Shown here one piece after another: positions 8,824 through 17,907 of a stretch of DNA of 64,000 bases. Within the stretch, counting starts at the first letter, position 1. Each line of letters opens with the position of its first letter. This stretch comes from Leadbetterella sp035299025 (lineage in GTDB: Bacteria; Bacteroidota; Bacteroidia; Cytophagales; Spirosomataceae): assembly GCA_035299025.1 (NCBI GenBank), contig DATGXK010000008.1, positions 62,001 through 126,000 on the forward strand, in the 5' to 3' direction. The notes below the pieces were generated by a model. It did not search any database, was not told the DNA's origin, and was given only the letters and a program-made list of their open reading frames with translations. Made by a program: the position numbers and the translations under genes.

Positions 8824-9891
8824 ATGTCAAACGAAGTTTTGTTTTTTGGAGCTTTCGCCATATTTGTAGTTTTCGTCATGCTCCTCGACCTAGGGGCTTT
8901 CAGCTCTAAGAAAGCAGGAATTGTAAAGTTCAAAGAAGCTGCTTTTTGGAGTGCTATTTGGGTGGGTTTGTCCATTGGTTTTTATTTTTTCCTTCGCAAT
9001 TACGGCTATTTTATCCACGACATCAGCGATGCCAGTCATTTGTCTGAAGTACAGCAGCTTTACTACAAAACCCTCAAACTCGGCTCAGACCATGCTGAAA
9101 ATCTGAAGATTTTTCAAAACAACATGGCTTTAGAATATATCACGGGTTATTTGGTTGAATACTCTCTTTCCGTCGACAATATTTTTGTATTTATCCTGAT
9201 TTTCAACTCATTTGGGGTTCGCAAGAAAAACTATAAAGACGTTTTGGTGTGGGGTATTTTGGGTTCTATCGTACTTCGATTCATATTCATATTTCTAGGT
9301 GCGGCTCTCATTCAAAAATTCGAATGGATACTATATATATTCGGAGCATTTTTGGTTTACACGGGCATAAAGATTCTCTTCTCAAAAGAAGAGGAAGAGA
9401 ATATCGATACCAAAAACCACCCAGCCGTAAAAGTGACCTCGAGATTCTTCAATGTATATGAAAAATTTGTTTCCGACAGATTTTTCTTCCGACACAAATA
9501 TAGAGCTAACAAACTGTTTATCACGCCTTTGTTTGTCGTAATTGTGGTCATAGCATTTACCGACGTCATCTTTGCTGTAGACTCTATCCCAGCCATTTTT
9601 AGTATTACCAAAGACCCGTACATAGTGTTTTTCTCTAATGTATTCGCCATTATGGGCTTACGCTCCATGTTCTTTTTCTTGGTAAATATTATAGATATGT
9701 TTGCCTATCTCAAATATGGTTTGGGCGTATTATTAACTTTCATTGGTGTTAAAATGCTGGCACATCATTGGCTTGAAGGTGTGGGCTTTACGAATGTACA
9801 TTCTTTGATAGTTATTGTAGGTATTTTGGGCGTAAGTATAGCTGCATCGCTCCTTTTTCCTCCAAAAGAAACCGAGCACGCCGCCAAATAA
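8824..9891 (+). CDS. TerC family integral membrane protein
   Basis: 355-residue polytopic membrane protein of the TerC/Alx family, linked in other bacteria to Mn2+ efflux or metal homeostasis and tellurium resistance. The start is taken at ATG 8824 (MSNEVLFFGAFAIFVV) rather than 15 codons upstream, because it opens directly into the first membrane helix. The family signatures are visible as SVDNIFVFILIF and FTDVIFAVDSIPAIFSIT, with the conserved acidic residues inside helices. About seven to nine helices are evident. It is followed by a strong bidirectional terminator. The specific substrate cannot be told from sequence. Confidence 0.88.
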   Translation: MSNEVLFFGAFAIFVVFVMLLDLGAFSSKKAGIVKFKEAAFWSAIWVGLSIGFYFFLRNYGYFIHDISDASHLSEVQQLYYKTLKLGSDHAENLKIFQNNMALEYITGYLVEYSLSVDNIFVFILIFNSFGVRKKNYKDVLVWGILGSIVLRFIFIFLGAALIQKFEWILYIFGAFLVYTGIKILFSKEEEENIDTKNHPAVKVTSRFFNVYEKFVSDRFFFRHKYRANKLFITPLFVVIVVIAFTDVIFAVDSIPAIFSITKDPYIVFFSNVFAIMGLRSMFFFLVNIIDMFAYLKYGLGVLLTFIGVKMLAHHWLEGVGFTNVHSLIVIVGILGVSIAASLLFPPKETEHAAK

Positions 9892-9907
9892 TTTAGAAAA
9901 TAGACAT

Positions 9908-9945
9908 AAAAAAAGCACTTGAAGGATATCCTCAAGTGCTTTTTT
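9908..9945. terminator. Bidirectional intrinsic terminator between terC and CBS gene
   Basis: AAAAGCACTTGA pairs perfectly with TCAAGTGCTTTT (12 bp, up to 14 with flanking A/T). The 9-nt loop contains the palindrome GGATATCC. A-tract and T-tract flanks let it serve both convergent genes. Confidence 0.9.
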
Positions 9946-9963
9946 GTTTACCCCAAAGCCCGA

Positions 9964-10401
9964 TTATCCGTTCAAGATATAGCTTTCCAGATATTTGATG
10001 TGTTCTTTTTGTTCTTCCAAAATAGCACTCACTATATCACCAACACTCAGCACTCCAACCACCACGTTATCGTCTACCACAGGCAGGTGCCTAAACTTTC
10101 TCGCATTCATTATTTCCATACAATCTTTGGTGGTCATTTTAGACTCCACCGTATACACATTGGAAGTCATTACCTCAGCAATGGTGGTAGTTTTGGCACT
10201 TCTACCTTGCAAAATTCCTTTTCGGGCATAATCTCTTTCCGAAAAAATACCCACCAGCTTTTCATTTTCCATAACCAACAATGCACCAATATTATGGCTA
10301 CCCATGATTTCGAGGGCTTCGAAAACCGTGGCCGTAGGCAGTACAGACAAAATATCTTTTATCTTTTTGTTGTTCAAAATAGTCTTTACGGAAGTAGGCA
10401 T
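9964..10401 (-). CDS. Two-CBS-domain protein
   Basis: 145-residue cytoplasmic protein made almost only of a tandem CBS pair (Bateman module). The first covers roughly residues 15-70, with GALLVMENEKLVGIFSERDYAR. The second is roughly residues 80-138, with RHLPVVDDNVVVGVLSVGDIV. Such modules bind adenosyl nucleotides and act as energy sensors for partner proteins. The partner is unknown here, since the gene stands alone and converges on terC. Its length and motif order match stand-alone CBS proteins common in bacteria. Confidence 0.9.
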   Translation of the reverse strand: MPTSVKTILNNKKIKDILSVLPTATVFEALEIMGSHNIGALLVMENEKLVGIFSERDYARKGILQGRSAKTTTIAEVMTSNVYTVESKMTTKDCMEIMNARKFRHLPVVDDNVVVGVLSVGDIVSAILEEQKEHIKYLESYILNG

Positions 10402-10540
10402 GATGTTTTAGGTTTTATTAGATACACAAAGTAAAAAATAATAATGAAAAAAGTAATATTAATATTAAAAAATTAACATAAGGCATCAAATCATTTGTAT
10501 CCGCTTTGATTTTCAAAGAATTATATTTTTTACCTAACAC

Positions 10541-10548
10541 TAAATTTG
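10541..10548 (+). promoter_or_regulatory. Candidate -7 box for the haloperoxidase-like pair
   Basis: TAAATTTG matches TANNTTTG, 40 bp before the start at 10589. No TTG is found at the canonical upstream spacing. Confidence 0.35.
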
Positions 10549-10588
10549 GCAAGATTTTTGAAAGGTTATTACTTAAAAAACTTATTGA

Positions 10589-11917
10589 ATGGACACAAAA
10601 GTTATCATAAGTTTATTGTTTGCATTTTCGTTTTTCATTTCATGTAAAAACCAATCTGATCCAATAGACCCAGTAATTGCTAACCCTTCTCCGGTAGCCT
10701 CCACATTTGATGGTGAGCTGGCTTCTGATTGGTTAAAAATTCACTTGGACTTGATCAAAACAACGCCTGGTTTTACTCCACCGGTAGCTGCCAGGTCGTT
10801 GGGATATGCCTCATTGGCCCTTTATGAAAGTGTAGTAAACGGAATGCCGGGCTACAGCTCTATGAAAGGACAACTTAACGGCCTCGGTATGGTTCCTCTG
10901 GCCGATACTAGCAAAATATACAATTGGGGACTTGTGGCCAGTGTGGCACAATATACCTTACTTACTCAGTTTTTTTTAACAACAAGCGACAAAAACAAAA
11001 CGAAACTAGACTCTGTACGCTCGGTGTATGAAGCAAAACTAAAAACCGGCACTACGGATGAAGTCATAGATCGTTCAGTAAGATACGGTGCAATGATTGG
11101 AACTTCAATTTTCGAATATTCCAAAGGCGATGGCGGCTCAAATGGACACTTGAGCAACTTCCCGCAAAACTATCAAATACCTTCGGGAATAGGATTTTGG
11201 AAACCTACTGGAACACAATTGATACCTCTATTGCCTTCTTGGGGAAAGAATCGAACTTTGGCCGCAGCCAATATGGATGATAAATTGAAACTTCCGGTTC
11301 CATTCTCTTTTGAAAAAAATACAGCTTTTTTTGCTGAGGCTAAGAAAGTTTACGACATTTCAAAAACACTAAGTTCTGATGAGAAAGCCATTGCGAACTT
11401 TTTTGCGGATGGCACTGGAACTATAACTCCTCCCGGACATCATTTCAATGTGGCCCGTGAAATATTTTTGAAGAAAAAATCAAAATTAGACGAAACAGCT
11501 CTGGCTTATATAAAAATGGGTTTGGCACTCAACGACGCCTTCATAGGCTGCTGGAGAGGCAAATACAACTACTTTTTGATGCGACCAAGCACTTATATTA
11601 GGCAAACCATCGACAAAAACTGGAATCCATTGTTGGCCAACCCTCCTTTTCCTGAGTATGCTTCGGGCCACAGTACTTCTGCTGGTGCTTCGGTTACTAT
11701 TTTGGAGAGCATTTTGGGCAAAACATACAGTTTTGAAGACAACACCTATGAGGGTACGTATCCCAACCGCAAATATGACACATTTGAGAAGTATGGACAA
11801 GAAACCTCAAAATCAAGAGTTTATGGAGGAATTCATTATGAATTCTCTTGTACAAATGGCTACGATAATGGTAAAATCATAGCACAGAATGTTTTGAACC
11901 TAAAATTTAAGAAATAG
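10589..11917 (+). CDS. Vanadium haloperoxidase/PAP2-like lipoprotein (copy 1)
   Basis: 442-residue predicted lipoprotein: signal peptide with lipobox FFISC and Cys20. The C-terminal half carries the vanadium haloperoxidase/type 2 phosphatidic-acid phosphatase fold. Motif 1 is KYNYFLMRP (K325, R332), motif 2 is ASGHST (S359-H361), and motif 3 is SRVYGGIHY (R410, H416). These residues hold vanadate or phosphate and supply the nucleophilic and acid-base histidines. The residue four after the last His is Ser rather than the Asp of the PAP2 consensus. The N-terminal half has the conserved TPGFTPPVAARSLGY region of bacterial VHPO-like proteins. Halide oxidation is not shown; it could be a periplasmic phosphatase. 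A paralogue follows 49 bp downstream. Confidence 0.82.
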   Translation: MDTKVIISLLFAFSFFISCKNQSDPIDPVIANPSPVASTFDGELASDWLKIHLDLIKTTPGFTPPVAARSLGYASLALYESVVNGMPGYSSMKGQLNGLGMVPLADTSKIYNWGLVASVAQYTLLTQFFLTTSDKNKTKLDSVRSVYEAKLKTGTTDEVIDRSVRYGAMIGTSIFEYSKGDGGSNGHLSNFPQNYQIPSGIGFWKPTGTQLIPLLPSWGKNRTLAAANMDDKLKLPVPFSFEKNTAFFAEAKKVYDISKTLSSDEKAIANFFADGTGTITPPGHHFNVAREIFLKKKSKLDETALAYIKMGLALNDAFIGCWRGKYNYFLMRPSTYIRQTIDKNWNPLLANPPFPEYASGHSTSAGASVTILESILGKTYSFEDNTYEGTYPNRKYDTFEKYGQETSKSRVYGGIHYEFSCTNGYDNGKIIAQNVLNLKFKK

Positions 11918-11966
11918 ATGTTTTCTTTGTAGTTTTACAGAAGATGAAATTTGTCTCTAGGAAATC

Positions 11967-13277
11967 TTGAATAAATATTTATCCAAAATATTATCAATTT
12001 TAGCTCTTTTTTCTGTCCTTCAAATCACATTCGCTCAGAAAAAAGCTCCGCAACTCAGTAATGAAGTTGCTACGAAGTGGTTTGACCTACAATTAAAATT
12101 AATACCGAAAACTCCCGGATTTACTCCACCAGTGGTATCCAGAGCCTTGGGCTATTCGGGACTTACACTTTATGAATCCCTTGTGCATGGTTTGCCCGGC
12201 TATAAATCTTTGGCCGGAGAACTTCAAGAATTGGAGAGATTGCCTTTGCCAGAAAAAAGTCAAAATTACGACTGGCAGATAGTGGCCAACAATGCTCAGT
12301 CATTTATACTCCTTGAGCTCTATGCAGCCAATCACAAAGAAAATGTGGCAGCAATTGTGGAACTAAAAGACGCTCTGAACCATAAATACAAACTTGGCCT
12401 TACAGAAAACGTCTACAAAACATCTGTAAAATATGGTGAGGAAATAGCCAGAGCCATCTACAAATACTCAAAGACAGACGGCGGACATAATGCCGAAAAA
12501 AATAATTTCCCGAAAGATTTCAAAGTCCCTCCAGGTTCTTGTATGTGGACGCCTGTAGGTAATCAAACTGCTCTTCAGCCCTTTTGGGGTTCAAACAGAA
12601 CCTTCATAAAAGGAAATGCAGATTTTGAGTTACCGATTCCTCCGAAATGCGACGTCGGCAATTCGTCACTGATGTTTTCTCAGGCTGTTGAGGTATATAG
12701 TGTTGGCAAAAATCTGAGCGACGAACAGAAAGAAATTGCACTTTTTTGGGCAGACGACGCTGGCAAGACTTTCACCCCTCCTGGACATGGCGTTTCCATT
12801 GCACTTCAGCTTATAAAAAAAGAAAACTTTGATTTAGGCAAAACAGCCGAAACCCTTTGTAGAATAGGAATTGCGGTGAACGATGCCTTTGTGTCGTGCT
12901 GGAAATGCAAATTCAAGTACAATGTACTTAGGCCCATCAGTTTTATCAATACAACAATAGACACCAACTGGAAACCACTTCTTGACACTCCGCCCTTTCC
13001 CGAATATACCTCGGGCCACGGAACGGTATCTGGTGCTACTGCAGCTGTGTTGTCTGATATGTTTGGCTATAACTATAAGTTCACAGATTATTCTCACGAA
13101 TCTCGTGGACTCAAACCTCGTTCGTTTGATTCATTCAATGAATTTGCCCAAGAGGCAGCCCTATCGCGACTCTATGGAGGCATTCACTACCGAATGTCCA
13201 ATGAAGAAGGTTTAAAAAATGGTAAAAGAATAGGCAGAAGTGCCTGCGAACTGAAACTAAAAATGAAAGATTCCTGA
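11967..13277 (+). CDS. Vanadium haloperoxidase/PAP2-like secreted protein (copy 2)
   Basis: 436-residue paralogue of the preceding gene, sharing the TPGFTPPVVSRALGYSGL region and all three PAP2 motifs: KFKYNVLRP (K315, R322), TSGHGT (S349-H351) and SRLYGGIHY (R401, H407). Here too Ser stands where PAP2 enzymes have Asp four residues after the last His. Unlike copy 1 it has a cleavable signal peptide ending TFAQ and no lipobox, so it should be soluble in the periplasm or exported. The only start giving the full signal peptide is TTG at 11967. The 49-bp gap suggests co-transcription with copy 1. The substrate is unknown. Confidence 0.8.
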   Translation: MNKYLSKILSILALFSVLQITFAQKKAPQLSNEVATKWFDLQLKLIPKTPGFTPPVVSRALGYSGLTLYESLVHGLPGYKSLAGELQELERLPLPEKSQNYDWQIVANNAQSFILLELYAANHKENVAAIVELKDALNHKYKLGLTENVYKTSVKYGEEIARAIYKYSKTDGGHNAEKNNFPKDFKVPPGSCMWTPVGNQTALQPFWGSNRTFIKGNADFELPIPPKCDVGNSSLMFSQAVEVYSVGKNLSDEQKEIALFWADDAGKTFTPPGHGVSIALQLIKKENFDLGKTAETLCRIGIAVNDAFVSCWKCKFKYNVLRPISFINTTIDTNWKPLLDTPPFPEYTSGHGTVSGATAAVLSDMFGYNYKFTDYSHESRGLKPRSFDSFNEFAQEAALSRLYGGIHYRMSNEEGLKNGKRIGRSACELKLKMKDS

Positions 13278-13331
13278 GTTATCACCCAAGAACCTCTCCT
13301 ATTTACCCAAAAATACGAATCCGTTAATATC

Positions 13332-14039
13332 TTAAGCTGCTCTGAGAGCGGCTTCCATTTCGCGAGCCATCGGAACCAAAACATGGTCTTCAATGATGGC
13401 GTGTTTACGTAGTTCCATTTCAAAAAGTTCTACCTGGTTTAAAAACACCCTGTACGGTAGCGGTGTCTCAACATCTGAGGAATAACTATGAATGATAGAT
13501 GATACAGATTTGAGATCGTCTTCAATCGGGTCATGATTGTCATCAAAAGACGCAATAGAATTATTCTCGAGCAAAGCCCGCACGTCATCAGATGCAAGTT
13601 GGCCTTTCGAAGCGGCAATCAGACTTTTGATGTATGGGAAAAAGGTCTTTTCTTCCATACGAATGTGCTCCACGAGTCTGTTTTTGTAATCATTGAAAAA
13701 AGACGTCAAACTAGTCAAGATTTGATGTGTAGAACCATACTTGTTGAAAATGTGCATCATAGTTTGTTCTATCTCTGGCAGTTTTTTAGATAAATAGAAC
13801 TTATGTGAGGCCTGCAAATAAGACAAAACCTGCTCCACCGAAAATTTATGGAGCTTCTGATACTGAAAATTTTCGTCGTCGTTGTGATAAAGCTCCAAAA
13901 TAAGCTCCATCAGCTCAGATTCCATATTGAATCTGGCATAAATATCTTGTGCGGCGGGGTCTATTACTTCTAATCGTTCGGTAACGAGCTGGTACATTTT
14001 GTTGGTTTCAACAAGATCTTCAAGTGTTTTAGCGTCCAT
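13332..14039 (-). CDS. Hemerythrin-like di-iron protein, RIC/YtfE-type
   Basis: 235-residue cytoplasmic protein, start taken at ATG 14039 (MDAKTLEDLVETNKMYQLV). The His/Glu set of hemerythrin-like four-helix bundles is present: ASHKFYLSKKLPEIEQ, RLVEHIRMEEKTFFPYI, DDNHDPIEDDL and LRKHAIIEDHVLVPMA. The pattern is that of the RIC (YtfE/ScdA/DnrN) group, which repairs iron-sulfur clusters after nitrosative or oxidative stress. The short N-terminal region lacks the Cys of canonical RIC, so it may be a divergent relative. It converges with the haloperoxidase-like pair. Confidence 0.75.
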   Translation of the reverse strand: MDAKTLEDLVETNKMYQLVTERLEVIDPAAQDIYARFNMESELMELILELYHNDDENFQYQKLHKFSVEQVLSYLQASHKFYLSKKLPEIEQTMMHIFNKYGSTHQILTSLTSFFNDYKNRLVEHIRMEEKTFFPYIKSLIAASKGQLASDDVRALLENNSIASFDDNHDPIEDDLKSVSSIIHSYSSDVETPLPYRVFLNQVELFEMELRKHAIIEDHVLVPMAREMEAALRAA

Positions 14040-14266
14040 ATCAATTATTATTTTGAATTCCTTTCGCAAAGGTTCTAATTCAAAAATAAATTAAAAATGA
14101 CATAAATCATAGATAAAATATTTAATTAATTTGGGGAAAGGCACAAAGACACTTATTTTTAGAGAAAAAATAACGTTTGCCAAAATTACTTTTCTGAATG
14201 CCCTAAAAACCCAGCAGAAAGGGTTCGGGAAAATTTTGAATAGCATAAATTTCAATCAATCTTAAA

Positions 14267-15163
14267 ATGAAAAACAAGACCTCCAGAAGAAACGTATTAA
14301 GATCGCTCGGAACTGCCTCTGCGATATCTTTCACGGGAATTTCTGCAGCCAAAGCGGCTGTTGAAACCAACAATTTGCCTTTGAAAAGCAACATCAAACA
14401 TTCTGTGTGTAGATGGTGCTACAGCTCCATACCATTTGAGGAACTTTGCCAAGGCGTAAAAAACATAGGCATGGCATCCATAGAACTTACAGGCCCTAAA
14501 GAATGGCCAATATTGAAACAATATGGACTTACATGTGCCATCGGTTGGGGCGATTGGCCGAAAGGTATGGGTTTACATAATTTCTTTAACAATCCAAAAA
14601 ATCACGACGAACTCATTAAGCTGTACGAAGAACTCATTCCGCAAGCAGCTGCCAATGGAGTAAAAAACTTGATTTGTTTTTCGGGAAACCGGAATGGCAT
14701 GACAGACCTAACCGGAATGGTAAATTGTGCTAAAATCATCAGAAAACTCATACCTACTTGCGAAAAAAATGGTGTGATTCTAACTATGGAACTCCTCAGC
14801 TCAAAAGACAGCCATCCAGACTATATGTGCGATACCATAGAATGGGGAGCTGCATTGTGCGAAATGGTGAACTCTGAGAGTTTCAAAATGCTCTATGATA
14901 TTTTCCACATGCAAAGTATGCACGGCGACCATATTCGCAATGTGCGTCGATATGGCAAATACATTAGCCACTATCATACAGGTGGCATGCCCGGTCGTAA
15001 AGAAATAGACAACACCCAGGAAATTTACTACCCTGCTGTGGTTAAGGCCATTATTGACTCCGGCTATAAAGGATTTTTGGGACAGGAATTCGTACCAACT
15101 CCAAAAGACAAAGAGGGTATGCTGGCTTCTTTGAAAAGATGTGTTGAAATATGTGATATCTAA
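14267..15163 (+). CDS. Tat-exported hydroxypyruvate-isomerase-like TIM-barrel protein
   Basis: 298 residues. The N-terminus MKNKTSRRNVLRSLGTAS has the twin-arginine motif followed by a hydrophobic stretch, so export as a folded protein is likely. The body is an AP-endonuclease-2/xylose-isomerase-like TIM barrel close to hydroxypyruvate isomerase (Hyi). Candidate metal ligands are the Glu in TMELLSS, Asp and His in YDIFHMQ, His in YHTGGMPGR and Glu in GQEFVP. In Bacteroidota such proteins usually act on sugars in the periplasm. The gene is single and followed by a strong hairpin. The true substrate cannot be read from the sequence. Confidence 0.8.
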   Translation: MKNKTSRRNVLRSLGTASAISFTGISAAKAAVETNNLPLKSNIKHSVCRWCYSSIPFEELCQGVKNIGMASIELTGPKEWPILKQYGLTCAIGWGDWPKGMGLHNFFNNPKNHDELIKLYEELIPQAAANGVKNLICFSGNRNGMTDLTGMVNCAKIIRKLIPTCEKNGVILTMELLSSKDSHPDYMCDTIEWGAALCEMVNSESFKMLYDIFHMQSMHGDHIRNVRRYGKYISHYHTGGMPGRKEIDNTQEIYYPAVVKAIIDSGYKGFLGQEFVPTPKDKEGMLASLKRCVEICDI

Positions 15164-15190
15164 GTATTTCAAAGAAATAAAAGACAAAGA

Positions 15191-15222
15191 AAAAGCTTCT
15201 GAGAGAGCCCTCAGAAGCTTTT
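15191..15222 (+). terminator. Intrinsic terminator after the isomerase-like gene
   Basis: AAAAGCTTCTGAG pairs perfectly with CTCAGAAGCTTTT (13 bp) around the 6-nt loop AGAGCC, followed by TTTT. The 230 bp from here to the end of the PBP1A gene hold nothing recognised. Confidence 0.88.
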
Positions 15223-15458
15223 TTATAATCCAAAACGGCGAATCGAAGTACTTTCTAATCTAATTTTCTAATAAGTTTTAATAAAACCTAGGCCAATTTG
15301 TCATTTATTCGAAACAAAATATGTCAGAGCCAATAAACATACTAAATCGCAACTGACCCAAAGTATCAAAAGAAATGTGATTATAAACTTGGAAGACAAA
15401 AGAAAATTCATTGTTTCGAAAAACAAGTATGCCTTAAAGTATTTTGCCCATAATCCTG

Positions 15459-17804
15459 CTAGAGAAGTTCGTCGTCGTCAGCTGGTTTCAAGGCCGGTTG
15501 GCCGCCCGTATCACCCTGAGGAACTGGAAAACCCTCATTCGGACTCAAGACACAGTCTCCCGCAATCCTAATACCCTCTGGTATCAAAAACTTGGTCTTT
15601 TTATATTCTATGGTTTTGTCGGCATATACTTTTTGCATAAACATTCCCCAGGCCGGCATGGCGATTCTAGCACCTTGGCCAAGTTCAATGCTTTGAAAGT
15701 GAATGGCTCGGTCTTCACCACCCACCCAAACACCTCCTATGAGCTCTTGGGTCATTCCCATAAACCAACCGTCCGAAAAATTGGAAGTAGTACCTGTTTT
15801 GGCGGCAACTTCATTGCCATCCAATACCCCAAATCTACCCAAGCCCACGGCTGTACCGCCCGAAGCGGTGGCACCACGCATCAGGTGAATCATTTTGTAT
15901 GCGGTTTCTTTGCTCAAAACCTCCTTCTGATCTGGCAAATACTCCTTAACTACTTGACCATTTTTGTCTTCTATCCTTACCAATACCATGGGCTCGGTAT
16001 ATTTACCTTGGTTGGCAAAAACAGCATAGCCCGCCAAAAGCTCAAAAAGAGAGACCTCTCCAACTCCCAAGCAGAGCGAAGGCGAATTCGGCAACTCACT
16101 CTTAATGCCCAATTGGTGGGCATAATCTATAACTTTTGAAGGCTTAAATTCCTTAATGAGTCTTGCACTTACAGTATTTATAGACTGTCCAAGAGCCTGA
16201 CGGAGCGTTAGGGAAGCATAAGAGTATTTTCCGTCTGAATTCTTTGGTGTGTACGAACCACTTATCCCATCTTCGGAGCCGAAAGTGACTGGCTCGTCAA
16301 TTACTCTTTCGCAGGTAGAAAAACCATTGTCTATGGCTGTAACATATACAAACGGCTTAAATGTAGAGCCTGGTTGCCTTCGACTTTGGTACACGTTGTC
16401 GAACTTGAAATGCTTGAAATTAATACCTCCTACCCAAGCCCTGATATTGCCATTTCGGGGATCCATGGCCAACATACCGATATTCAGAAAACGCTTGTAA
16501 TGTTTTATAGAATCTATATGTGACATCACCGTATCTCTCTCGCCATTCCAAGTGAAGACCCTCATAGGTACTTTTTCTCGCATTCTAGCCAAAATAGCCT
16601 TGTCGTCGTCACCATAAGTTTCTTTCAAGCGTCGGTATATTTCGGTTCTCTTGGCGTTATTTTCTATAAAATTTGGAATTTCTACATACTGCGACGAGTT
16701 CTCACTTTTTCTTTGAACCCACGGATTTTTGTTTTTGTAAACGGTGTTAAACTTATTTTGCTGATCTCGCATGTGGGTTTTCATAGCCTCTTCGGCATAA
16801 TTTTGCATGCGGGAATCTATGGTTGTATAAATTTTAAAACCTTTGGTGTATAGGTCAGACTCCTCATAGCCAAGCTTTTTAAGGTCTTTTTTTACGATAT
16901 CCTTCAGATATTCTCTAAAATACTGAGCCACACCATAGTTATGACTTTCGGGAGCGTAGTTGAGTACAACAGGCATTTCAGCCAACTCTCGTCCCCTTTC
17001 TGGCGTAAGTTTGTTAAATTTTACCATTTGCGAAATCACCACATCTCTCCTACCCCTTGAGTTTTTAGGAAAAAATTTGGGATTGAACTTCGAAGGATTT
17101 TGAATCATACCAACCAAAAGTGCGGACTCTTCGGGTTCCAAATCCTTCGGTAGTTTTTTGAAATATGTCTTGGCAGCAGACTTTAAACCATAAGCATTGC
17201 TACTAAATTCTATGGTATTCAGATACATGGTCATTATCTCACTCTTGGTGTAGCGTCGCTCCAGTTTTATGGCGGTTACCCATTCTTTAGCTTTGATGGT
17301 CAGGGTTCGCAATAGCGGCACATTGTAGAAAAATCCTTCATAAGATTCGTCCTGACGGAGTTTGAATAAGTTCTTGGCCAACTGCTGAGAAATGGTACTC
17401 CCACCTCCCTTTTTGTTGAGTGTAATTAGTCCACCAAAAACACGCAACATACTGCGGGCATCGATACCTGAATGCTTGGTAAAACGAACATCTTCTGTAG
17501 CAATAAGGGCGTCAATAAAACTCTCGGGAATTTCATCAAAAGTCATATTACTCCGGTTTTCGTAGAGAAAAAACTTCCCCAAAACCTTATTGTCAGAAGA
17601 AATAATCTCGGATGCTACGTCGCTTTTGGGGTTATCTAAATCATCAACCGAGGGCATTTTGCCAAATAACCAGAAAAGGTTGAGATTGAGAGCAATAATA
17701 AAAAACAGGAATGCCGCCAGACCTAAATAAAAAAATCTGTAGGTTAATTTTATAAGAAAGCTGTATTTGCCGGAGGCTAGGTTTTTCAGAATTGGGAGAT
17801 TCAT
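15459..17804 (-). CDS. Penicillin-binding protein 1A, bifunctional peptidoglycan synthase
   Basis: 781-residue class A PBP anchored by one N-terminal helix (about residues 20-47) and facing the periplasm. The GT51 transglycosylase has catalytic Glu104 in ATEDVRFTKHSG and the GGSTISQQLAKNLF box. The transpeptidase has the SxxK box in QPGSTFKPFVY, the SxN box SIN in GQSINTVSARL, and KTGTTSNFSDGW. It polymerises lipid II and cross-links the stem peptides. Family length is about 750-850, so it is complete. The short acidic C-terminus ends DDDELL. It may share a transcript with tsaD only loosely (103-bp gap, same strand). Confidence 0.94.
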   Translation of the reverse strand: MNLPILKNLASGKYSFLIKLTYRFFYLGLAAFLFFIIALNLNLFWLFGKMPSVDDLDNPKSDVASEIISSDNKVLGKFFLYENRSNMTFDEIPESFIDALIATEDVRFTKHSGIDARSMLRVFGGLITLNKKGGGSTISQQLAKNLFKLRQDESYEGFFYNVPLLRTLTIKAKEWVTAIKLERRYTKSEIMTMYLNTIEFSSNAYGLKSAAKTYFKKLPKDLEPEESALLVGMIQNPSKFNPKFFPKNSRGRRDVVISQMVKFNKLTPERGRELAEMPVVLNYAPESHNYGVAQYFREYLKDIVKKDLKKLGYEESDLYTKGFKIYTTIDSRMQNYAEEAMKTHMRDQQNKFNTVYKNKNPWVQRKSENSSQYVEIPNFIENNAKRTEIYRRLKETYGDDDKAILARMREKVPMRVFTWNGERDTVMSHIDSIKHYKRFLNIGMLAMDPRNGNIRAWVGGINFKHFKFDNVYQSRRQPGSTFKPFVYVTAIDNGFSTCERVIDEPVTFGSEDGISGSYTPKNSDGKYSYASLTLRQALGQSINTVSARLIKEFKPSKVIDYAHQLGIKSELPNSPSLCLGVGEVSLFELLAGYAVFANQGKYTEPMVLVRIEDKNGQVVKEYLPDQKEVLSKETAYKMIHLMRGATASGGTAVGLGRFGVLDGNEVAAKTGTTSNFSDGWFMGMTQELIGGVWVGGEDRAIHFQSIELGQGARIAMPAWGMFMQKVYADKTIEYKKTKFLIPEGIRIAGDCVLSPNEGFPVPQGDTGGQPALKPADDDELL

Positions 17805-17907
17805 ATTTAAGGGTATGAACGTTTATTTAGAAATCAAAATTAATACTTTAAACGATTGAACGCATAGCTTCACTATTAATTACGACAAAATTTAAAAAAA
17901 ATCGAGT

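Noticed and set aside
9919..10434. 171-residue + strand frame across the CBS gene
   Set aside because: It begins in the terminator hairpin and is antisense to a well-matched CBS pair; His/Asn-rich shadow translation.
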